Of a stretch of 64,000 nucleotides of DNA, positions 54,241 to 61,832 are shown piece by piece. Positions within the stretch are counted from its first letter, which is position 1. Each line of letters starts with the position of its first letter. The notes below the pieces were generated by a model. That model saw nothing but the letters and a program-made list of their open reading frames with translations. It searched no databases and was not told where the DNA came from. This stretch comes from Candidatus Kapaibacterium sp. (GTDB taxonomy: Bacteria; Bacteroidota; Ignavibacteria; Kapaibacteriales; UBA2268): assembly GCA_938031175.1 (NCBI GenBank), contig CALHGZ010000006.1:62001-126000 (forward strand). The letters are read 5' to 3'. Made by a program: the position numbers and the translations under genes.

Positions 54241-54510
54241 AAAATTAAATTGAAAAAATTGGAAAATAACAAAAAGAGAATATTATCGAAATCTAATATT
54301 TTAAAGGAGTTAGCACCTTATTTAAATTTAGGTATTCAGTTGACAATAACTGTTTGTTTGGGTGCATTATTTGGATGGTGGCTCGACACTAAATTTAATT
54401 CAAAACCAATATTTTTGATAATTTTCTCCTTTTTGGGTGTAACTTTGGGCTTTTACAATTTTTTTAAAACAATATCTCAACTAGAAAAAAGGAAAAAAAA
54501 TAAAAAATGA
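54238..54510 (+). CDS. atpZ: AtpZ/gca1-family ATP synthase accessory membrane protein
   Basis: A small membrane protein of at most 90 residues. A basic N-terminus is followed by two helices, LGIQLTITVCLGALFGWWLD and ILIIFSFLGVTLGFYNFF-like, with the KFNSKP turn and a Lys-rich tail: the F0F1-ATPase_gca1 (AtpZ) pattern. AtpZ with AtpI helps assemble the c-ring and has been linked to Mg2+/Ca2+ transport. The frame has no ATG. TTG codons at 54238, 54250 and 54259 are the possible starts; 54238 has AGG five bases upstream but lies on a promoter-like element, so 54250 may be the real one. It overlaps atpI by four bases. Confidence 0.8.
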   Translation: MKIKLKKLENNKKRILSKSNILKELAPYLNLGIQLTITVCLGALFGWWLDTKFNSKPIFLIIFSFLGVTLGFYNFFKTISQLEKRKKNKK

Positions 54511-54806
54511 CAGTTGTTATCTTAGTTGCTGTAATGATTTGCTTAATAAATTTTCTTATCAGTTTAATTATAATCCGACAAAATTTCACAAATGAATTTC
54601 GCAAATTTTCTAAAACTGTTTTGCTATCACTTGTTATTAGACTTATTGTAATGTTAGTAATCGCCTGGCTCGGCTTAAAGATTTTCACAGAATTTCGGAA
54701 TACTTTCGCTCTTACGCTTTTAATTTCTTTTTTTGTTCTTACTATTTTAGAAGTAATATATATTCAATTTAGATTAAATTATTTAAATTTGAAAAATGAA
54801 AACTGA
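54507..54806 (+). CDS. AtpI-like ATP synthase subunit I
   Basis: A 99-residue protein of three or four hydrophobic helices (VVILVAVMICLINFLISLII, TVLLSLVIRLIVMLVIAWLG, FALTLLISFFVLTILEVIYI), the size and topology of the assembly factor AtpI. Sequence identity in this family is low, so the call leans on its place between atpZ and atpB. It overlaps atpZ by the bases ATGA, indicating coupled translation. Confidence 0.75.
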   Translation: MTVVILVAVMICLINFLISLIIIRQNFTNEFRKFSKTVLLSLVIRLIVMLVIAWLGLKIFTEFRNTFALTLLISFFVLTILEVIYIQFRLNYLNLKNEN

Positions 54807-54836
54807 CAAATTTAAGAAATGATGTAAATTAAGACT

Positions 54837-55814
54837 ATGGCTGAACATAACACTAAAAACGAAGAACAACTGAGTAATCATAACAATGAACATTCCAACC
54901 CAAGCGACGTATTTTCTAATTTATACTCTCAGCTTGGCGACCATTATGGCATGATACTAGGACCATATCACATAACCGATTTACCATACATATTTTATGA
55001 TGATGGTAAAATACATTTTTATCCCAATACCAAAGCAATGGAAGCAGATGGAAAATATATAATGCACCACCATCACCCCGTAAGAGCATCAGATCACCAA
55101 CCTCCAACTCTTGATTTATCAATAACAAATCTTATTTTTTTTCAACTTTTAGCAATGGTTGTTTTAACTTTTATATTCATAAAAACTGGACTCAAATATA
55201 AAAAGAATCCTGATAAACCACCCCGCGGATTCCAAAATTTAATTGAGACAATAATTCTTTATATACGCGACGAAATAGTACGACCAAATTTACCGAGCAT
55301 ACAGGTAGCAGATAGATTATTACCATATTTCGTAGCCCTTTTCTTTTTCATTCTTACACTTAATTTATTTGGACTGATACCTTTTGGTCATACTTCAACT
55401 GGCTCAATTGCAGTAACTTGTGGATTAGCAATAACAGCTTTTATAACTATTAATTACACAGCAATTCGGGAAAGTGGCTTAGGAGCTTGGTTCAAGCACC
55501 TTTTAGGGGGTGCTCCATGGTGGCTTGCTCCGCTAATGGTACCAATAGAAATAATGTCAATGTTCATCAAACCATTTGCTCTGACTATTCGTTTATTTGC
55601 TAATATGTCAGCTGGTCATATTGTTTTATTATCTATACTCGGTTTATTGTTTTACTTTGGAACGATACTTATATCGCCAGCAATAGTTGGATTTTCTGTT
55701 TTTATTTATTTTTTGGAATTATTGGTAGCTTTCATACAAGCTTATGTATTTACAATGCTAACAGCCATTTTTGTTGGATTGGCAATTGGTGAACACGCTC
55801 ATAATGAACATTAA
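54837..55814 (+). CDS. atpB: ATP synthase subunit a
   Basis: A 325-residue F0 subunit a, with about six membrane helices after a long polar N-terminus (about 1-95) that carries HHHH and other His residues; such an extended N-terminus is seen in Chlorobi/Bacteroidota proteins. The essential arginine lies in ALTIRLFANMSAGHI, and the C-terminal helix LELLVAFIQAYVFTML, then TAIFVGLAI, is typical. It forms the half-channels for protons beside the c-ring. Nothing in the sequence suggests sodium coupling. Confidence 0.95.
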   Translation: MAEHNTKNEEQLSNHNNEHSNPSDVFSNLYSQLGDHYGMILGPYHITDLPYIFYDDGKIHFYPNTKAMEADGKYIMHHHHPVRASDHQPPTLDLSITNLIFFQLLAMVVLTFIFIKTGLKYKKNPDKPPRGFQNLIETIILYIRDEIVRPNLPSIQVADRLLPYFVALFFFILTLNLFGLIPFGHTSTGSIAVTCGLAITAFITINYTAIRESGLGAWFKHLLGGAPWWLAPLMVPIEIMSMFIKPFALTIRLFANMSAGHIVLLSILGLLFYFGTILISPAIVGFSVFIYFLELLVAFIQAYVFTMLTAIFVGLAIGEHAHNEH

Positions 55815-55859
55815 TTTCAAAAACAGACTTTTTATTAAACATTTAATGGAGGTAAATTA

Positions 55860-56087
55860 ATGGAATCAGTAGCATTTGCATATTTAAGTGCGGGTTTAGG
55901 AGCAGGTATTACTGTATTAGGTGCAGGTCTTGGTATTGGTAAATTAGCTGCATCTGCTTTAGAAGCAGCTGGTAGACAACCTGAAGCTGGAGGTGATATC
56001 AGAACAACAATGATCATCGCAGCTGCTCTAATCGAAGGGGTTGCATTTTTCTCTGCTGTTATCTGTTTACTTTTGACATTTAAATAA
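55860..56087 (+). CDS. atpE: ATP synthase subunit c
   Basis: A 75-residue hairpin of two helices. The first has GAGLGAGITVLGAGLGIG-type glycine spacing, the polar loop is AAGRQPEAGGDIRT, and the second carries the ion-binding Glu in AALIEGVAFFSAV. The residues around it (IEGVAFF, with no Ser/Thr pair after the Glu and no Gln in helix 1) fit a proton-type ring. A strong GGAGG lies seven bases before the ATG, better than for its neighbours, and a hairpin terminator follows; both fit the need for many c copies per complex. Confidence 0.95.
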   Translation: MESVAFAYLSAGLGAGITVLGAGLGIGKLAASALEAAGRQPEAGGDIRTTMIIAAALIEGVAFFSAVICLLLTFK

Positions 56088-56102
56088 TCATGATGTATAA
56101 TC

Positions 56103-56134
56103 GGACGCACTCTTTGGGTGCGTCCTTGTTTTTT
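56103..56134 (+). terminator. Strong hairpin terminator between atpE and atpF
   Basis: GGACGCAC (56103-56110) pairs perfectly with GTGCGTCC (56118-56125) around TCTTTGG and is followed by TTGTTTTTT. It has full intrinsic-terminator form but lies inside the atp operon, 15 bases after atpE, so it most likely ends part of the transcripts after atpE. Confidence 0.8.
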
Positions 56135-56159
56135 ACCAATTCCAAAGGAAAGGTGTGAA

Positions 56160-56654
56160 ATGGATAATTTATTGAATGTTAATCCCGGTGCAATAATCTG
56201 GACTATTATTAATTTCACTATATTCTTGTTAATTATTTTAAAATTTGGCTTGAAACCTATAATTAATGGTTTGAAAGCTCGTGAAGATCGAATTACAAAT
56301 TCCATTGAACAAGCAGAACAAGCCAATGCTGAAGCTAAAAAGCTCTTGCAAGAAAGTCAGCAAAAACTCGATGCCGCACAAAAGGAAATGATTGAAATTG
56401 TCCAGAAAGGCAAGCAACAAGCTGAAAATATAATTAACAAAGCTGCAGAAGAAGCGGACAAAATAAAAAAACAAAAGCTCGAAGATGCTATCCGCGAGAT
56501 TGAAAGAAGCAAAGAGCTTGCACTTAACCAATTGAGATCTGAAGTTGCTGGATTAGTCATTCAAGCTACCGAAAAAATTCTCGAGGAAAAACTCGATTAT
56601 GAAAAGCATCAAAAAATAATTGAATCATATATTAAAAAATTATCGAAGAATTAA
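56160..56654 (+). CDS. atpF: ATP synthase subunit b
   Basis: A 164-residue peripheral-stalk subunit: one N-terminal helix (PGAIIWTIINFTIFLLIILK) and a long coiled coil rich in Ala, Glu, Lys and Gln. The ATG at 56160 is preferred, with AAAGGAAAGGTG a few bases upstream; an earlier GTG start would fall in the terminator stem. It links F0 to the delta subunit. It follows the internal hairpin and is two bases from atpH. Confidence 0.93.
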   Translation: MDNLLNVNPGAIIWTIINFTIFLLIILKFGLKPIINGLKAREDRITNSIEQAEQANAEAKKLLQESQQKLDAAQKEMIEIVQKGKQQAENIINKAAEEADKIKKQKLEDAIREIERSKELALNQLRSEVAGLVIQATEKILEEKLDYEKHQKIIESYIKKLSKN

Positions 56655-56656
56655 AA

Positions 56657-57211
56657 ATGACAGAAAGAAAAATTTCGACTAGATATGCTAAAGCTTTACT
56701 CGATTTAGCTTTGAAGGAAGGAATAGCCGATACTGTATTAAACGACTTAAAGAGAGTTGTTAAAATGATGGATTCATCAAAAGAATTCGATTTACTTATC
56801 AAAAGTCCTATAATTCAATATTGGAAAAAGAAAAAAATTATCCAGAATATATTTGAACAATCATTGCATAAGTTAACCCTTGATTTTCTGCTCTTGCTAA
56901 TAAGCCACAGAAGAGAAATACTTATTCCAAGTATATTGAATCAATATAACATCCAATACAATACCATTATGAATAATTTACCGGTATCAATACTCTCTGC
57001 AGTTGAAATTAATGAAAATACAAAATCAAAAATTGTTAGTAAACTTAATGAAATCACTAATATGAACATATTGCCTGACTTTACGATAGATAAATCATTG
57101 AAAGGTGGTATTATCATTAAAATTGATGATTGGGTTTATGATGCATCCATTAAAAACCAACTCAAACTATTGTATAAACAATTAGCAGAAGGAACTTTTC
57201 CTGAAAATTAG
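56657..57211 (+). CDS. atpH: ATP synthase subunit delta
   Basis: A 184-residue delta subunit. The N-terminal helical domain starts ISTRYAKALLDLALKEG; the C-terminal part has ILSAVEINENTKSKIVSKLN and DKSLKGGIIIKIDDWVYDAS, then IKNQLKLL, the OSCP/delta signature. It caps the alpha3beta3 head and holds subunit b. The size is normal and it sits between atpF and atpA as usual. Confidence 0.94.
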   Translation: MTERKISTRYAKALLDLALKEGIADTVLNDLKRVVKMMDSSKEFDLLIKSPIIQYWKKKKIIQNIFEQSLHKLTLDFLLLLISHRREILIPSILNQYNIQYNTIMNNLPVSILSAVEINENTKSKIVSKLNEITNMNILPDFTIDKSLKGGIIIKIDDWVYDASIKNQLKLLYKQLAEGTFPEN

Positions 57212-57248
57212 AAAAATATGAATTGTAATAAATATTGAAGGTAATAAT

Positions 57249-58799
57249 ATGTTTGAAGTCAAACCAGAAGAAATATCATCCATACTTAGAAGACAACTCT
57301 CAGGATTTGAAAAAGAAGCTGATATTTATGAAGTTGGCACAGTTTTGCAAGTAGGTGACGGGGTAGCCCGTATCTATGGATTAACTAAAGTAATGGCATC
57401 CGAACTGGTCGAATTCCCAAATGATGTCTTTGGAATGGTTCTTAATCTTGAGGAAGATAATGTCGGTGTTATGCTTTTCGGGGATGACAGACTCATAAAA
57501 GAAGGTGACACAGTTAAAAGAACTAATCGAATTGCATCTGTACCCGTTGGTAAAGAATTACTTGGAAGAGTAGTCAATCCATTAGGAATACCGATTGATG
57601 GTAAAGGACCAATCGAAGCTAAGCAATCATTACCAATTGAACGAAAAGCGCCGGGTGTACTGTTCCGTCAACCAGTCAAACAGCCACTCCAGACCGGTCT
57701 TAAAGCAATAGATGCACTAATACCGATTGGACGAGGGCAAAGAGAACTAATCATAGGGGACCGACAAACAGGAAAAACCGCTATCGCCCTTGATACAATA
57801 ATTAATCAAAAATTTACACACACGGATGAAGCCAAAGAGCTTGGCATTAAACCAGTTTATTGTATATACGTAGCAGTCGGTCAAAAAGGCTCAACCGTTG
57901 CTAACTTTGTTTCTTATCTCGAAGAATTTGGTGCAATGGATTATACAATTGTTGTAGCTGCAAATGCATCTGACCCTGCACCTATGCAATTTATAGCACC
58001 ATATTGTGGTTGTTCCATGGGAGAATATTTTAGAGATAACGGTATGGATGCCCTCGTAATTTATGATGATTTATCAAAACAGGCAGCTGCATATCGACAG
58101 GTATCACTGCTACTTAGAAGACCTCCCGGACGTGAAGCTTATCCCGGTGATATATTCTATCTACACAGCCGATTGCTCGAAAGAGCAGCCAAATATGCTG
58201 ACGAATATGGTGGTGGCTCGCTCACAGCATTACCAATAATTGAAACTCAAGCCGGTGATGTCGCCGCATATATTCCCACAAACGTTATCTCTATCACAGA
58301 TGGTCAAATTTATCTTGAACCAAACTTATTTAATGCTGGTATTCGACCTGCTATGAATGTTGGTATCTCAGTTTCTCGCGTTGGAGGTAATGCACAAATT
58401 AAAGCAATGAAAAAAGTTGCTGGACCACTAAAACTTGAATTAGCAATGTTCAGAGAATTGGAGGCATTTGCTCGGTTTGGCTCAGATCTCGATGCCTCTA
58501 CCCAGCAACAATTACGAAGAGGTGCTAGACTAACTGAAATCATTAAACAAAAGCAATTCTCACCTATACCGGTCGAAAAACAAATTGCACTTATATTTAC
58601 TGCAACCAATGGCTATTTGGATGATTTACCAGTTGAATCACTGAATAGATTCGAAAATGAATTTTTCGAATATCTCGATATTCAGCATTCAGATTTACTT
58701 AAGGATATAATCCATTTCAAAGAACTAACTGATGATATTGTAACAAGATTGAAATCAGCAATCGAAAAGTTTGTAGAAAATTTCAAAAAAAACTTATAA
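57249..58799 (+). CDS. atpA: ATP synthase subunit alpha
   Basis: A complete 516-residue alpha subunit, the non-catalytic nucleotide-binding part of F1. [14 protein letters not shown] in the N-terminal barrel, the Walker A loop [11 protein letters not shown] near residue 175, [18 protein letters not shown] (Walker B) and [20 protein letters not shown] with the arginine finger near residue 375 are all present. It is followed one base later by hldD instead of atpG, which is unusual. The catalytic beta subunit (atpD) is not in this window. Confidence 0.97.
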   Translation: MFEVKPEEISSILRRQLSGFEKEADIYEVGTVLQVGDGVARIYGLTKVMASELVEFPNDVFGMVLNLEEDNVGVMLFGDDRLIKEGDTVKRTNRIASVPVGKELLGRVVNPLGIPIDGKGPIEAKQSLPIERKAPGVLFRQPVKQPLQTGLKAIDALIPIGRGQRELIIGDRQTGKTAIALDTIINQKFTHTDEAKELGIKPVYCIYVAVGQKGSTVANFVSYLEEFGAMDYTIVVAANASDPAPMQFIAPYCGCSMGEYFRDNGMDALVIYDDLSKQAAAYRQVSLLLRRPPGREAYPGDIFYLHSRLLERAAKYADEYGGGSLTALPIIETQAGDVAAYIPTNVISITDGQIYLEPNLFNAGIRPAMNVGISVSRVGGNAQIKAMKKVAGPLKLELAMFRELEAFARFGSDLDASTQQQLRRGARLTEIIKQKQFSPIPVEKQIALIFTATNGYLDDLPVESLNRFENEFFEYLDIQHSDLLKDIIHFKELTDDIVTRLKSAIEKFVENFKKNL

Positions 58800-58800
58800 T

Positions 58801-59760
58801 ATGATTTTAATAACTGGTGGTGCTGGATTCATTGGCTCTTGTTTTATAAAAAAATTGAATGACAATGGAATTAAAGAAATTGTTATCATTGATAAGTTAC
58901 GCTTTGGAGAAAAATGGAAAAACCTTATCGGTAAAAAATTTATTGATTTACACAACAAAGATACTTTAAACCTAGCCAAATTTCTCGAAAATAATAAATT
59001 CCAAGCTATCTTCCATTTTGGTGCCTGTACAGACACTACTGAAAAAAATGCAGAATATCTTTTGGAAAATAATTATAAATTTAGCATACAACTTGCTGAA
59101 TTTGCTCTTGCTAACAACATAAGATTTATTTATGCAAGTAGCGCTGCTACCTATGGATCTGGTGAAAACGGCTATTCAGATATTGAGTTTGACAATCTCA
59201 AACCACTTAATATGTATGGATTTTCAAAACACTTATTTGATATATGGGTTATCAACAATAAATACGATTCAAAATTTGTAGGTTTAAAATTCTTTAATGT
59301 ATTTGGTCCTAATGAATATCACAAAGGCGAAATGGCCTCCATGGTTTATAAAGCATATAAGCAAATTAAAGCAACTGGTACAGTAAAATTATTCAAATCC
59401 TACAGTGCTGAATATCCCGATGGAGAGCAAAAACGCGATTTTATCTATGTAAAGGATGTCAGTGATGTAATTTGGTCAATATATCAAAATCCAAATATTA
59501 GCGGAATATACAACTTGGGTACCGGAGAAGCTCACTCCTGGAACGAGCTTATCAGTTACGTTTTCAATGCCTTAAATTTGGAAATCAAAATTGAATACAT
59601 AGAAATGCCGGAAGAATTAATACATCAATATCAATACTTTACACAAGCCAAAATGGATAAACTAAAAAATACAGGTCTTAAATTGAATTTCCGTCCATTA
59701 GAGGAAAACGTCAATGACTATGTCAAAAATTATTTATCCCAAAACTGGAAATATTATTGA
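58801..59760 (+). CDS. hldD: ADP-L-glycero-D-manno-heptose 6-epimerase
   Basis: A 319-residue extended short-chain dehydrogenase. The NADP loop TGGAGFIGSCFIKKL is followed by the HldD-specific FHFGACTDTTEKNAEYLLEN, YASSAATYGSGENGYSD, MYGFSKHLFD with the catalytic Tyr/Lys, and KFFNVFGPNEYHKGEMASM. It makes ADP-L-glycero-D-manno-heptose for the lipopolysaccharide inner core. It is inserted between atpA and atpG with one base before and 21 after, so it is expressed with the ATP synthase. No other heptose gene is in the window. Confidence 0.95.
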   Translation: MILITGGAGFIGSCFIKKLNDNGIKEIVIIDKLRFGEKWKNLIGKKFIDLHNKDTLNLAKFLENNKFQAIFHFGACTDTTEKNAEYLLENNYKFSIQLAEFALANNIRFIYASSAATYGSGENGYSDIEFDNLKPLNMYGFSKHLFDIWVINNKYDSKFVGLKFFNVFGPNEYHKGEMASMVYKAYKQIKATGTVKLFKSYSAEYPDGEQKRDFIYVKDVSDVIWSIYQNPNISGIYNLGTGEAHSWNELISYVFNALNLEIKIEYIEMPEELIHQYQYFTQAKMDKLKNTGLKLNFRPLEENVNDYVKNYLSQNWKYY

Positions 59761-59781
59761 TTCTGCTGAAAGGGAAGGAAA

Positions 59782-60675
59782 ATGCCAACATTAATTGATA
59801 TAACACGACGAAGATTAGCAGTCAAAAATACAGCAAAAATCACACAAGCGATGAAAATGGTTTCTGCGGCACAGCTCAAAAGAGCACAAAGAGCCGTTGA
59901 ATCTGCTCGACCTTATTCATTTAAAATGGAAGAACTACTTTTCAATTTAGTATCAAACATTGGAGAAGAATATACTCACCCACTAATCAGAAATCCAAAA
60001 GAAGTAATAAATGTTAATCTAATTGTAGTTTCCTCCGATAGAGGCTTATGCGGTAGCTTTAACACTAACTTATTCCGTACAACCAATGATTATATAAACA
60101 ACACTTTTAAGCAACAATATCCAAATGCAAACATTCATATAACCTCGGTTGGCAAAAAAGCAACCAGCTTCTACACAAAAACTAAGCTCAAAATCAACAA
60201 AACATTTTCTGGTGTTTTTATCAAACTAAAATTTGACAGTGCAAAAGATATCATAAATTCTTTTAAACAAGACTTTGCAGAAGGTAAATTTGATTTGGTT
60301 TTAATCTATTATAATAAGTTTGTCAATGTCATCAAGCAAGTTCCAACACTAAAACAATTACTTCCTATTAAACCTCCTATTGATGATAACATTAAAGAAA
60401 AGAAATACAAAACTGAATATATATTTGAACCTCACCAAAAGTACATTCTCGATGAATTACTTCCTAAATATCTAGAAGTACAAGTATGGCAAACATTACT
60501 TGAATCCAACACAGCCGAAAACGCTGCCCGTATGATTGCAATGGACAATGCTACCACCAATGCAAAAGAATTAATGAAATATCTCGAACTGCAATTCAAT
60601 AAAGCCAGGCAAGCAAAAATTACTAAAGAAATGCTCGAAATTGTTGGTGGTGCCGAAGCTTTAAAAAAATCATGA
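59782..60675 (+). CDS. atpG: ATP synthase subunit gamma
   Basis: A 297-residue central-shaft subunit. The N-terminal helix ITRRRLAVKNTAKITQAMKM, SSDRGLCGSFNTNLFR in the Rossmann-like middle and the C-terminal helix ENAARMIAMDNATTNAKELM are all conserved. GGAAGGAAA precedes the ATG. It is the last atp gene here; atpD and atpC do not follow, as is also the case in Chlorobi, where they are encoded apart. Confidence 0.95.
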   Translation: MPTLIDITRRRLAVKNTAKITQAMKMVSAAQLKRAQRAVESARPYSFKMEELLFNLVSNIGEEYTHPLIRNPKEVINVNLIVVSSDRGLCGSFNTNLFRTTNDYINNTFKQQYPNANIHITSVGKKATSFYTKTKLKINKTFSGVFIKLKFDSAKDIINSFKQDFAEGKFDLVLIYYNKFVNVIKQVPTLKQLLPIKPPIDDNIKEKKYKTEYIFEPHQKYILDELLPKYLEVQVWQTLLESNTAENAARMIAMDNATTNAKELMKYLELQFNKARQAKITKEMLEIVGGAEALKKS

Positions 60676-60788
60676 AATATTTTCAAATTAATCATAGACA
60701 TTAAAAAGATAACAATACTATCTTCTTATTTAATTATTTAAAAAAAATACCGATAAAGTCATAGAGTAGGTTCATAGTTTGGGTTTAT

Positions 60789-61742
60789 ATGAAAAAGATA
60801 TTCTATGTTATTTTACTATCAATAATAATTTATTCCTGTAGCAAAGTACAACAATTAAATCCATTAGCTGAAGAATATGCTACACAGGGCGATAAATTAT
60901 ATAATACAAAAAAATATATAGAAGCAATCGAATTTTACAAAAAAGCAATTCAAATAGATTCTCTTTATGCTCCCTATTTAGTAAAATTAAGTAATGCCTA
61001 TAGGGAATTAGGCAACTATGAGTTTGCATTAGATTTTTTGACAAAAGCAATTAAATTAAGCCCAAAAAATCCTGAGTACTATCTTTTTCGTGGCGACCTA
61101 TATGTTGAAAATCAAAAAAATGATTCAGCCATTTTTGATTATACAATTGCTATAGAAATAAATCCAAGATTTTCCTATTATTATTTTAAACGAGGTGTAA
61201 CATACGCTTTAATCAGTGAATTTTTCTTAGCAACATTAGATCTGACAAAAGCAATAGAATTAAATCCCAATATATCAGATTATTTTTACCATCGTAGTAA
61301 AGTGCATTACCAAAGATCGAGATACGAACTTGCCCTTGAAGACATTAAAACTGCAATACAACTAAAAGAAAGCATAGCTGAATACTGGTACTTGCAAGGG
61401 CTTATCTATAAAGAACTTGGTTTGAATGACGAAGCTATAGTTTCATTATACAAATCCTTAGATTTAGATAAAACACAAGCAGATGCATATTATGAACTTG
61501 GAATAATTCAAACTCAAAAAGAATTACACAATTCAGCACTAATTAATTTCAATAAAGCAATTGAAAACAATCCCAATCATCTACTCGCAATATTTCAAAG
61601 AGGAATGGCACATAGACGAAATTTAAATTTTACAGAAGCTTTGAAGGATTTTCAAACGTTCATATCTTTAGCTGAGAATAATCCAAAATTTAAATTTAAT
61701 GTAATACAAGCAAAAAAAATTATATCAGAATTACAACAATAA
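60789..61742 (+). CDS. TPR-repeat lipoprotein
   Basis: A 317-residue protein with a lipoprotein signal (MKKIFYVILLSIIIYSC, lipid Cys at 17). The rest is a run of about eight tetratricopeptide repeats, for example AIEFYKKAIQIDSLYAPYLV, AIFDYTIAIEINPRFSYYYF and ALINFNKAIENNPNHLLAIF. TPR arrays bind partner proteins; the partner is unknown. It stands alone between the atp operon and gyrA, with 113 bases upstream in which I see no clear promoter. Confidence 0.88.
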   Translation: MKKIFYVILLSIIIYSCSKVQQLNPLAEEYATQGDKLYNTKKYIEAIEFYKKAIQIDSLYAPYLVKLSNAYRELGNYEFALDFLTKAIKLSPKNPEYYLFRGDLYVENQKNDSAIFDYTIAIEINPRFSYYYFKRGVTYALISEFFLATLDLTKAIELNPNISDYFYHRSKVHYQRSRYELALEDIKTAIQLKESIAEYWYLQGLIYKELGLNDEAIVSLYKSLDLDKTQADAYYELGIIQTQKELHNSALINFNKAIENNPNHLLAIFQRGMAHRRNLNFTEALKDFQTFISLAENNPKFKFNVIQAKKIISELQQ

Positions 61743-61788
61743 AACTCATCTAATAATAATATTCAAGCCCAAAGTCATAAATATTTCA

Positions 61789-61796
61789 TAAATTTG
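61789..61796 (+). promoter_or_regulatory. Candidate -7 element upstream of gyrA
   Basis: TAAATTTG matches TAnnTTTG 37 bases before the gyrA ATG, in a 90-base intergenic gap. No TTG is found at 19-22 bases upstream, so the match is weak. Confidence 0.25.
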
Positions 61797-61832
61797 TATT
61801 TTGTGTAATACAAATTTTGTTCATTTAATATT

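Noticed and set aside
56118..56159. GTG start for atpF
   Set aside because: It lies in the terminator stem; the ATG at 56160 has a good ribosome binding site and fits the family.
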